From contig CAKTPC010000097.1 of the NCBI GenBank assembly GCA_934590505.1, positions 1 to 7,400 on the forward strand: a DNA stretch of 7,400 nt. Reading direction: 5' to 3'. This DNA is from an uncultured Oscillospiraceae bacterium. Lineage in GTDB: Bacteria; Bacillota; Clostridia; Oscillospirales; Oscillospiraceae. The position numbers and the translations under genes are program-made. The notes beneath the pieces were generated by a model, which was given only the letters and a program-made list of their open reading frames with translations, had not been told where the DNA came from and searched no databases. This document shows positions 1 to 4,725 of this stretch, piece by piece. Each line of letters begins with the position of its first letter. Position 1 is the stretch's first letter.

Positions 1-789
1 GGGCTTATCTTCCTCGGCGGTATCCAGCGCATCGCGTTCGTCACGGAGAAGCTCGTCCCCGTCATGGCGGTGCTCTATATCCTCGGCGGACTTGCTGTCC
101 TCATTATGCGCATCAGGTTCATTCCCGAGACCTTCGGTATGATCTTCAAGTACGCTTTCGAGCCCAACGCCATCATCGGCGGCAGCCTCGGCTACGCACT
201 CAAGACCGCTATCAGCCAGGGCGTCAAGCGCGGTCTGTTTTCCAACGAAGCAGGTATGGGCTCGACCCCTCACGCACACGCCATGGCTAACGTCAAGAAG
301 CCGCACGATCAGGGCGTCGTTGCTATGATCGGGCTGTTTATTGACACTTTCATAGTCCTCACCATGACGGCTCTAGTCGTTATAACCTGCCTCTATGCTG
401 ATAACGGCGTTCTCGTGTCCGGTGCGGCTGACGGCGTGAGCAAATCGAACATGGCACAGCTTGCGTTCTCAAATTGCTTCGGTGATGGCGTCGGTTCGCT
501 CTTTGTCGCGGTCTGCCTGCTGTTCTTCGCGTTCTCCACGATACTCAGCTGGAACTTCTTCGGCAAGGTCAATGTGGAATACCTCTTCGGCAAAAAGGCA
601 GTCAAGGTCTATTCCGTGCTCGCGCTGGTGTTTATCTTCCTCGGCTCCTGCCTGTCAAACGACCTCGTCTGGGAACTGGCGGATATGTTCAACCAGCTCA
701 TGGTAATCCCGAACGTTATTGCTCTGTTTGCGCTCTCTTCAATCGTAAAGGCGGCGGCCTGCGGCAGCGACAAAAACGAGCGTCTGTAA
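1..789 (+). CDS. Alanine/glycine:cation symporter (AGCS family), 3' part
   Basis: This is the C-terminal 262 residues of an integral membrane transporter that takes up alanine or glycine with Na+ (or H+). The frame is open from base 1, so the start lies outside the window. Family members are usually about 450-490 residues, so a little over half is present. The fragment begins GLIFLGGIQRIAFVTEKLVP, typical of this family, and carries the hallmark RGLFSNEAGMGSTP at bases 229-270. Several hydrophobic segments follow (about residues 104-128, 158-180, 198-215 and 230-250), separated by short loops, as expected for the second half of this fold. The protein ends in a short charged tail (SDKNERL). 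The next gene starts 185 bp later after an inverted repeat, so it is probably not in the nickel operon. The exact substrate cannot be told from the fragment. Confidence 0.93.
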   Translation, partial: GLIFLGGIQRIAFVTEKLVPVMAVLYILGGLAVLIMRIRFIPETFGMIFKYAFEPNAIIGGSLGYALKTAISQGVKRGLFSNEAGMGSTPHAHAMANVKKPHDQGVVAMIGLFIDTFIVLTMTALVVITCLYADNGVLVSGAADGVSKSNMAQLAFSNCFGDGVGSLFVAVCLLFFAFSTILSWNFFGKVNVEYLFGKKAVKVYSVLALVFIFLGSCLSNDLVWELADMFNQLMVIPNVIALFALSSIVKAAACGSDKNERL

Positions 790-834
790 AAACGGAACAT
801 AAACAGCTGTTCAAAAAGCAAGAAAACATATTGT

Positions 835-875
835 ATATGCACAAAAGTTATATCTAACTTTTGTGCATATTTTAT
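835..875 (+). terminator. Probable terminator of the AGCS gene: 16-bp AT-rich inverted repeat
   Basis: Bases 835-850 and 855-870 are a perfect 16-bp inverted repeat (arm ATATGCACAAAAGTTA) around a 4-base loop, 45 bases after the symporter stop. The right arm runs into TTTTAT. This can act as a Rho-independent terminator on the + strand, but the stem has only four G:C pairs and the T tract is short. A protein operator is the alternative, because the arms are unusually perfect and AT-rich. Confidence 0.5.
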
Positions 876-887
876 CCCCCATGGGGG
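876..887. repeat. Perfect 12-bp GC palindrome CCCCCATGGGGG
   Basis: A perfect palindrome with no loop, starting 5 bases after the 16-bp inverted repeat. With no spacer it is a poor RNA hairpin. It might be a protein site upstream of the metal-transport operon, but I do not recognise it as a known operator. Confidence 0.4.
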
Positions 888-888
888 C

Positions 889-917
889 TTAAAAAGGAAC
901 GGAACTGATAGTAAAAT
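889..917 (+). promoter_or_regulatory. Possible sigma-A promoter of the nik operon
   Basis: TTAAAA (889-894) and TAAAAT (912-917) are 17 bases apart and would start transcription about 50 bases before nikMN. The -35 matches only 4 of 6 consensus bases, so this is a weak prediction. A small hairpin (TCGGG/CCCGA, 929-942) would lie in the leader. I could not fit the leader to a cobalamin or nickel-cobalt riboswitch. Confidence 0.25.
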
Positions 918-974
918 AACAATTGCAATCGGGAGTCCCCGAAAACACTGCTTTGAGAAAGAGAGACTATCACT

Positions 975-2060
975 ATGCATATGGCAGACGCTTTGCTTGC
1001 CCCGGCAGTCGCGGCGACTATGTACGCGGCTTCAACCGTCACCGCCGGAGCCTCCATCGTTAAGCTGAACAGAGAAGAAAAGCTTGACCATGAGCTTTCT
1101 GCGAAGAAATTACCCACGATGGCAGTTATGTCAGCGCTTGTTTTCGCGGGTCAGATGATCAACTACACTATCCCCGGCACCGGCTCTTCAGGTCATATAT
1201 GCGGCGGTATGCTCCTTACCTCGGTATTGGGACCATGGGCAGGGTTCCTGTCGATGATCGCGGTACTGGCGATACAATGCCTGTTCTTTGCCGACGGCGG
1301 ACTCATGGCTCTCGGCGCGAATATATGGAACATGGCTTTCTACGGCTGCTTTGTAGGATACTTCCTTATTTACAGGCCTATAATGCACAGCAATTGGTTT
1401 TCCGGTAAAGGTGAAAAGGCTGCCGGCAGGCTCAGGATCATCGCAGCTTCCGTCATCGGCTGCATCGTCACGCTCCAGCTCGGTGCATTCTCCGTCGTCG
1501 TAGAGACGAGCCTTTCCGGAATTGCCGATATTCCTTTTGGCGTGTTCTGCGCAATCATGCAGCCGATACATCTTGCAATCGGCCTTGTTGAGGGGCTTAT
1601 CACTGCCGCCGTGCTTGTATTCATATACAATAGCCGCCCCGAGATCCTGATGGATTGTACCCCCGCAGAGGGCAGCACCGATAAGCGCAGCTATAAAACG
1701 GTCATTGCCGTGCTTGCGGTAGCGGCAGTTCTTGTCGGCGGAGTGTTCTCTCTGTTTGCAAGCTCCAACCCCGACGGACTTGAGTGGTCGCTGTTCGGAA
1801 ACGAAGAGGCGGGCTACTCCGCGAACCTCGGCCTTGACGAAGAGGATTACGGTTACGCGAGCGACGCCGCGGCGAAGGCCGAGGCGGTGCAGGAAAAGAC
1901 ATCGTTCCTTCCTGACTACGCTTTCTCCAATGACGCGGAGAACCCCGCGGGAACGTCAGTTTCCGGCCTTGTCGGCTCGGCAATGGTCGCTGCAGCGGCA
2001 GTTCTGATATGCCTCGTAGGCGGCTATTTCAGAAAGCACAGGAATAAAAAGACCGCATAA
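975..2060 (+). CDS. nikMN: ECF nickel/cobalt transporter S component, NikM-NikN fusion
   Basis: This is the metal-binding membrane subunit of an energy-coupling factor transporter (361 aa). The N-terminus MHMADALLAP is the NikM form; CbiM proteins usually begin near MHIMEG. In this family the N-terminal amine, His2 and an internal His bind the metal. His2 is present, and His74 in GTGSSGHICGG (68-78) fits the second ligand. Residues 1-220 form the multi-helix S domain. After a helix at 242-262 comes PDGLEW (266-271), then an acidic extracytoplasmic stretch with FLPDYAF (311-317), SGLVG (330-334) and a last helix (335-350). This is the PDGLE/NikN auxiliary domain fused to the S domain. The ATG at 975 is preferred over the one at 981 because it keeps His2, although its ribosome site (AGAGAG, 960-965) is weak. 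Nickel is favoured over cobalt by inference. Confidence 0.9.
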   Translation: MHMADALLAPAVAATMYAASTVTAGASIVKLNREEKLDHELSAKKLPTMAVMSALVFAGQMINYTIPGTGSSGHICGGMLLTSVLGPWAGFLSMIAVLAIQCLFFADGGLMALGANIWNMAFYGCFVGYFLIYRPIMHSNWFSGKGEKAAGRLRIIAASVIGCIVTLQLGAFSVVVETSLSGIADIPFGVFCAIMQPIHLAIGLVEGLITAAVLVFIYNSRPEILMDCTPAEGSTDKRSYKTVIAVLAVAAVLVGGVFSLFASSNPDGLEWSLFGNEEAGYSANLGLDEEDYGYASDAAAKAEAVQEKTSFLPDYAFSNDAENPAGTSVSGLVGSAMVAAAAVLICLVGGYFRKHRNKKTA

Positions 2061-2081
2061 TTCAACTTGCAAAATCAACAA

Positions 2082-2110
2082 GCGGCAAGCCTGTATGACG
2101 GGCTTGCCGC
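2082..2110 (+). promoter_or_regulatory. Intercistronic hairpin between nikMN and nikQ
   Basis: GCGGCAAGCC (2082-2091) pairs perfectly with GGCTTGCCGC (2101-2110). Including one G:U pair, the stem extends to 13 bp around the 3-base loop ATG. No T tract follows, so it is not a standard terminator. It starts 21 bases after the nikMN stop and ends 18 bases before the nikQ Shine-Dalgarno. It could stabilise or process the mRNA, or partly attenuate transcription, to set the ratio of S to T/ATPase components. Confidence 0.6.
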
Positions 2111-2128
2111 GCACGCACGTATTTACAC

Positions 2129-2136
2129 AGGAGGTG
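2129..2136 (+). promoter_or_regulatory. Strong ribosome binding site that fixes the nikQ start
   Basis: AGGAGGTG lies 6 bases before the ATG at 2143. It is the best Shine-Dalgarno in the window and marks 2143, not the in-frame ATG at 2095, as the start of nikQ. Confidence 0.85.
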
Positions 2137-2142
2137 GGGAAC

Positions 2143-2943
2143 ATGAATAAGGCTGAACGCGCTGGCGCGGAGCTGCGCGCGATAGATGAGCTTGCCGCGC
2201 AGGACTCTGCCGTCCACCGAATGCCGCCGCTCTCCAAGCTGTTTCTCACTGTTTTATACATTGCAGTTACGGTGTCATTTAATAAATACGACTTCACAGG
2301 ACTCATCGCGATGCTGCTTTTCCCGGTCGCGGCTTATCAGATAAGCGAGATCCCGATCAGCACATGCTTTTATAAGCTGCGCATAGTCATGCCGCTTGTC
2401 TGCGCCGTAGGGCTTTTCAATCCGTTTTTTGATAAAGCGATAATTGCGCAGATCGGCAGCGTCGGAATAAGCGGCGGCGTTATCTCAATGCTGACGCTTA
2501 TGATGAAGGGCGTATTCTGCCTGATGGCGTCGTTCCTGCTGATCGCGACGACCTCCATTGAGGAGGTCTGCTTTGCGCTGCGCAGGCTGCATTTCCCGAG
2601 GCTGCTGACATCGCTGCTGCTTCTGACTTTCCGCTATATATCCGTGCTGCTCGAAGAGGTTGCGATAATGACCGAGGCATATGAGCTGCGTGCGCCCGGT
2701 CAGCACGGGCTGCACATTTCAGCCTGGGGTTCGTTTCTCGGACAGCTTATCCTGCGCAGCATGGACAGGGCAGAAATGCTCTATGAGAGCATGGAGCTGC
2801 GCGGCTTCCACGGTGAATTTTATTATGCCGACGACGGGGGATATAATTCCCGCGCGTGGCTTGCCGCGATAGTGTGCGCGGCACTTATCGTTCTGGCACG
2901 TATGTATGATCTTCCGGTACTGATCGGCTCCGCGTTTGTATGA
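2143..2943 (+). CDS. nikQ: ECF transporter T component (CbiQ/NikQ family)
   Basis: This 266-aa integral membrane protein links the metal-binding NikMN to the ATPase. A hydrophilic N-terminus (1-28) precedes hydrophobic segments at about 32-66, 80-95, 112-136 and 154-170. Two cytoplasmic coupling motifs with conserved Arg, AYELRAP (179-185) and ESMELRG (215-221), are the ones that touch the ATPase grooves in ECF systems. The intervening HISAWGSFLGQLILRSMDRA (191-210) is typical of the CbiQ/NikQ subgroup. A final helix spans about 238-253. The length is normal. An in-frame ATG at 2095 would add 16 residues but lies in the loop of a hairpin without a ribosome site. The stop is 9 bases before nikO, so the two are likely co-translated. 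The name nikQ rather than cbiQ follows from the neighbouring NikMN. Confidence 0.93.
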   Translation: MNKAERAGAELRAIDELAAQDSAVHRMPPLSKLFLTVLYIAVTVSFNKYDFTGLIAMLLFPVAAYQISEIPISTCFYKLRIVMPLVCAVGLFNPFFDKAIIAQIGSVGISGGVISMLTLMMKGVFCLMASFLLIATTSIEEVCFALRRLHFPRLLTSLLLLTFRYISVLLEEVAIMTEAYELRAPGQHGLHISAWGSFLGQLILRSMDRAEMLYESMELRGFHGEFYYADDGGYNSRAWLAAIVCAALIVLARMYDLPVLIGSAFV

Positions 2944-2952
2944 GGGAAAGAA

Positions 2953-3681
2953 ATGATCTGCTTTGAAAATGTAACTTACGCATATCCCGGCGAAAAGCCG
3001 GTGCTGAAAGACCTCTCGTTCACCATATCAAAGGGAGAACGCGTCGGGCTCATCGGCGCGAACGGCGCAGGCAAATCGACAGTAATGAAAGCCGCGCTCG
3101 GCTTAGTCAGCTGCGATGGAAAGATAAGCATTGACGGTATGGAAATGTGCCGCAAAAACCTCAGCGCGATAAGAAAATGCGTCGGCTATGTCCTGCAGGA
3201 CTCCGACAACCAGATGTTCATGCCGACTGTGTTTGAAGACATGATCTTCGGGCCGATGAACTACGGTATGAGCAGGGGAGAGGCGGAGCGCTGCGTCGAC
3301 GAGATCCTTGACGAGTTGGAACTCGGGTACCTCAAGCACCGGCAGAACCACAAGATATCCGGCGGTGAAAAGCGCATGGCCGCAATCGCGACGATACTTG
3401 CGATGAAGCCGGAGTACATGCTGATGGACGAGCCGTCTACCGCGCTTGACCCGCAGAACAGGCGCAAGCTTATCAATACGCTTAATAAACTCCCCGTCAC
3501 AAAGATCATCGCAACGCACGATCTTGACATGGTGCTGGAAACCTGCGACCGCGTTATCCTGCTGCACCACGGCAGGCTCGCCGCCGACGGCCCGGCGGAT
3601 GTGCTCCTGCGAGATAAGGCGCTTATGGAGGGCAACCACCTCGAACTCCCGTTCTGCCTCGCGGGGCCACCAGTGAAATAA
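2953..3681 (+). CDS. nikO: ECF transporter ATP-binding subunit (CbiO/NikO family)
   Basis: This 242-aa ABC ATPase powers the nickel/cobalt importer from the cytoplasmic side. All motifs are present in order: Walker A GANGAGKST (35-43), Q-loop Gln82 in YVLQDSDNQMF, ABC signature KISGGEK (134-140), Walker B EYMLMDEP (154-161) with Asp159 and catalytic Glu160, the D-loop ALDP (164-167), and the switch histidine His189 in IIATHD. The QDSDNQMFMPTVFEDMIFGP segment is the ECF-type Q-helix region that holds the T-component coupling helix. Length is slightly below the usual 250-280. A GAGGG ribosome site (2942-2946) overlaps the nikQ stop and precedes ATG 2953. Only one ATPase gene is present, so a homodimer is expected, as in other nickel/cobalt ECF systems. 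A strong terminator follows at once. Confidence 0.95.
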   Translation: MICFENVTYAYPGEKPVLKDLSFTISKGERVGLIGANGAGKSTVMKAALGLVSCDGKISIDGMEMCRKNLSAIRKCVGYVLQDSDNQMFMPTVFEDMIFGPMNYGMSRGEAERCVDEILDELELGYLKHRQNHKISGGEKRMAAIATILAMKPEYMLMDEPSTALDPQNRRKLINTLNKLPVTKIIATHDLDMVLETCDRVILLHHGRLAADGPADVLLRDKALMEGNHLELPFCLAGPPVK

Positions 3682-3689
3682 AAGTACTT

Positions 3690-3730
3690 ACGCCCTGAAG
3701 CTAGCAGGCTTTGCCGCTTCAGGGCGTTTT
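3690..3730 (+). terminator. Rho-independent terminator of the nik operon
   Basis: ACGCCCTGAAGC (3690-3701) and GCTTCAGGGCGT (3716-3727) form a perfect 12-bp stem. The loop contains a small GGC/GCC hairpin, and the right arm runs into TTTT (3727-3730). On the minus strand the same stem is followed, a few bases later, by ACTTTTATT, so it may also end the convergent HTH gene, whose stop codon is inside the right arm. Confidence 0.88.
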
Positions 3731-3940
3731 ATCCGGTATAAACTCAGCAATGTCAGTCAGGCTGCATTGAAGTATCCCGCACAGCTGATTGAGCGTGTAT
3801 GTGCTTACGTTCCCATTCTTTCTGAGTCTGTCCAACTGACCTGTACTTATATGATACTCTTTTATCAGCTTGTATTGAGAAATATTCTTTTCTTTTAATG
3901 TTTCCCATAATCTGTCAAAGCAAATCAAGACAATCACCAC
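3719..3940 (-). CDS. Small Cro/CI-type helix-turn-helix regulator
   Basis: This is a 73-aa single-domain DNA-binding protein of the Xre/HTH_26 type common in Firmicutes. From a GTG start it reads VVIVLICFDRLWETLKEKN, then SQYKLIKEYHIS (21-32) and TGQLDRLRKNGN (33-44), which look like the helix-turn-helix, and a closing segment TYTLNQLCGILQCSLTDIAEF (about 47-67) typical of this family. There is no ATG ahead of the domain: the start is GTG at 3940 or 3937, or TTG at 3928, and none has a clear ribosome site. Upstream reading to 4123 is antisense to the next gene and does not resemble protein. The gene is AT-rich compared with its neighbours. Its stop lies within the nikO terminator. A likely role is repression of its own promoter and of the divergent zinc-ribbon gene; this is inference. 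Confidence 0.8.
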   Translation of the reverse strand: MVIVLICFDRLWETLKEKNISQYKLIKEYHISTGQLDRLRKNGNVSTYTLNQLCGILQCSLTDIAEFIPDKTP

Positions 3941-3956
3941 CGAGAATATGTATAAT
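3926..3956 (+). promoter_or_regulatory. Candidate promoter of the zinc-ribbon gene (perfect -10)
   Basis: A perfect TATAAT at 3951-3956 has a weak -35 (AAGACA, 3926-3931) 19 bases upstream. Transcription from here would give a leader of about 65 bases and place the palindrome at 3986-4007 downstream of the start, as a roadblock-type operator. Confidence 0.3.
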
Positions 3957-3980
3957 TGATCGTAAGGTGTTGCCTCAATA

Positions 3981-4009
3981 TTGACAATTGCCCGTATATG
4001 GGCAATTAA
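3981..4009 (+). promoter_or_regulatory. Alternative promoter of the zinc-ribbon gene (perfect -35)
   Basis: A perfect TTGACA (3981-3986) is followed after 17 bases by AATTAA (4004-4009), a poor -10. The spacer holds the palindrome, which would suit repression. The start would fall within a few bases of the ribosome site, giving a very short leader, which counts against it. Confidence 0.3.
3986..4007. promoter_or_regulatory. Putative operator between divergent HTH and zinc-ribbon genes
   Basis: AATTGCCC (3986-3993) and GGGCAATT (4000-4007) form a perfect 8-bp inverted repeat with a 6-base spacer. It lies in the 86-bp gap between the HTH gene (-) and the zinc-ribbon gene (+). Size and symmetry fit a dimeric HTH repressor site, and the adjacent HTH protein is the obvious candidate ligand. 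Binding is inferred. Confidence 0.5.
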
Positions 4010-4026
4010 AATAAAGGGGTGCAGAG

Positions 4027-4230
4027 ATGGGAAACAAGATGATAAAATGCAAAACATGCGGTGCAGACATAGCTGCCAGCGCAAGGGTTTGTCCAGCGTG
4101 CGGCGCAAAAAACAGCAAGCCAATATATAAACGTTGGTGGTTTTGGGTAATAGCAGTTATATTTTTATTTTCTATTGTTCCCGGAAAGAGCAAAGAAGAA
4201 GCACAGTATGCCATAGATAATCTTGAATAA
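4027..4230 (+). CDS. Small zinc-ribbon single-pass membrane protein
   Basis: This 67-aa protein has a four-cysteine zinc ribbon, CKTCG (8-12) and CPACG (22-26), that should bind one Zn2+ through Cys8, Cys11, Cys22 and Cys25. A basic stretch (KPIYKR, 31-36) and one membrane helix follow (about 37-52, WWFWVIAVIFLFSIVP), then a short charged tail (GKSKEEAQYAIDNLE). From the positive-inside rule the ribbon should be cytoplasmic and the tail outside. Relatives I recall carry a longer external domain after the helix, so this may be a shortened form, although the frame closes cleanly just before the rnpB terminator. AAGGGG (4014-4019) lies 7 bases before ATG 4027; the ATG at 4039 (MIKC...) is a possible alternative. 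The gene is in the AT-rich islet, divergent from the HTH gene. Function unknown. Confidence 0.75.
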   Translation: MGNKMIKCKTCGADIAASARVCPACGAKNSKPIYKRWWFWVIAVIFLFSIVPGKSKEEAQYAIDNLE

Positions 4231-4267
4231 AAACAGCCCCCCTCGGCGACAACGCCGAGGGGGTGTT
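4229..4267 (-). terminator. rnpB terminator, probably shared with the zinc-ribbon gene
   Basis: CCCCCTCGGCG (4238-4248) and CGCCGAGGGGG (4253-4263) form a perfect 11-bp stem with loop ACAA. On the minus strand the stem is followed by CTGTTTTTATTC, a good T tract, directly after the rnpB 3' end. On the + strand flanking AAACA/TGTT can extend the stem but there is no real T tract, so termination of the zinc-ribbon gene is likely weaker. The minus-strand T tract overlaps the zinc-ribbon stop codon (4228-4230). Confidence 0.85.
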
Positions 4268-4619
4268 CTATGCAAGCGGGTCTGTAAGCCGGGTTCTGTC
4301 GTGGACGACCATCTATCTAGCCCTGCCGTTGCCGGCAGGATCAAGCCACCTCCTGAGGACGACCGGGCCGGTCATATGTCCTACCACGGTGTTGCTCCGG
4401 ATAGAGTTTACAGCATCAACATGTCTCCATGCGATGAGTGAGCTCTTACCTCACTTTTCCACCCTTACCGATGCCGAAAGCACCGGCGGTATATCTCTGT
4501 TGCACTTGTCCGAGGGTTACCCCTGGCGGGCGTTACCCGTTATCCTTGCCCTATGGAGCCCGGACTTTCCTCACGCACAGGCTTTCGCCTTATGCCCGCG
4601 GTCGTCCGACCCGCTTGCA
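4267..4619 (-). ncRNA. rnpB: RNase P RNA, bacterial class A
   Basis: This is the catalytic RNA that removes the 5' leader from pre-tRNAs, about 350 nt. On the minus strand it has the conserved GAGGAAAGTCC near the 5' end (4562-4572) and ACAGAACCCGGCTTAC near the 3' end (4284-4299), the two strands of the P4 core. The ends pair as P1: 4608-4619 with 4271-4282, 12 bp without mismatch. AGTGCAACAGAGATATACCGCC (bases 4485-4506) and GTGAGGTAAGAGCTCAC (4440-4456 region) match the P10/P11 and P12 regions, and the order resembles the E. coli class A RNA rather than the Bacillus class B form. The 5' end agrees with the predicted promoter; the mature 3' end is uncertain by a few bases. Reading frames over this stretch are spurious. 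Confidence 0.96.
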
Positions 4620-4625
4620 GGGCTT

Positions 4626-4653
4626 ATTTTACCATGTTCGCGGCACAAGTCAA
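4626..4653 (-). promoter_or_regulatory. rnpB promoter
   Basis: On the minus strand TTGACT (4653-4648) and TAAAAT (4631-4626) are 16 bases apart, with TGG before the -10 giving an extended -10. The start is predicted about 7 bases on, near 4619, which is where the P1 stem of RNase P RNA begins. Confidence 0.8.
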
Positions 4654-4662
4654 CAATAATTC

Positions 4663-4691
4663 TTGTATTACCGGACAAAAAGTCTTATAAT
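4663..4691 (+). promoter_or_regulatory. murD promoter
   Basis: TATAAT (4686-4691) matches the -10 consensus fully. TTGTAT (4663-4668), 17 bases upstream, is a partial -35. Transcription would start near 4698, about 28 bases before murD. It is divergent from the rnpB promoter, whose -35 ends 10 bases away. Confidence 0.6.
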
Positions 4692-4725
4692 ATATATTTA
4701 GTCAAGCGAATGTGAGGCGATTGAT

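Noticed and set aside
790..974. Cobalamin or nickel-cobalt riboswitch ahead of nikMN
   Set aside because: I could not find a B12-box-like core or the four-way junction pattern of NiCo aptamers; the only structures are the inverted repeat at 835-870 and a 5-bp hairpin at 929-942.
2095..2142. In-frame ATG at 2095 as the nikQ start, adding 16 residues
   Set aside because: It has no ribosome site and sits in the loop of a strong hairpin, whereas AGGAGGTG is ideally placed before ATG 2143.
3103..3639. Long open frame (178 codons) on the minus strand inside nikO
   Set aside because: It is antisense to a complete ABC ATPase and has no recognisable domain.
2953..3681. The KISGGEK signature as an abnormal ABC motif
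   Set aside because: SGGE in place of SGGQ is a frequent variant in the CbiO/EcfA family, and all other ATPase residues are intact.
3941..4123. Upstream extension of the HTH gene on the minus strand
   Set aside because: It runs antisense through the zinc-ribbon gene, encodes no recognisable protein, and the HTH family normally begins close to the FDRLW motif.
4263..4715. Open frames on the + strand over the RNase P region, up to 150 codons
   Set aside because: The stretch is rnpB on the other strand, with all core motifs; the predicted peptides are low-quality translations of structured RNA.
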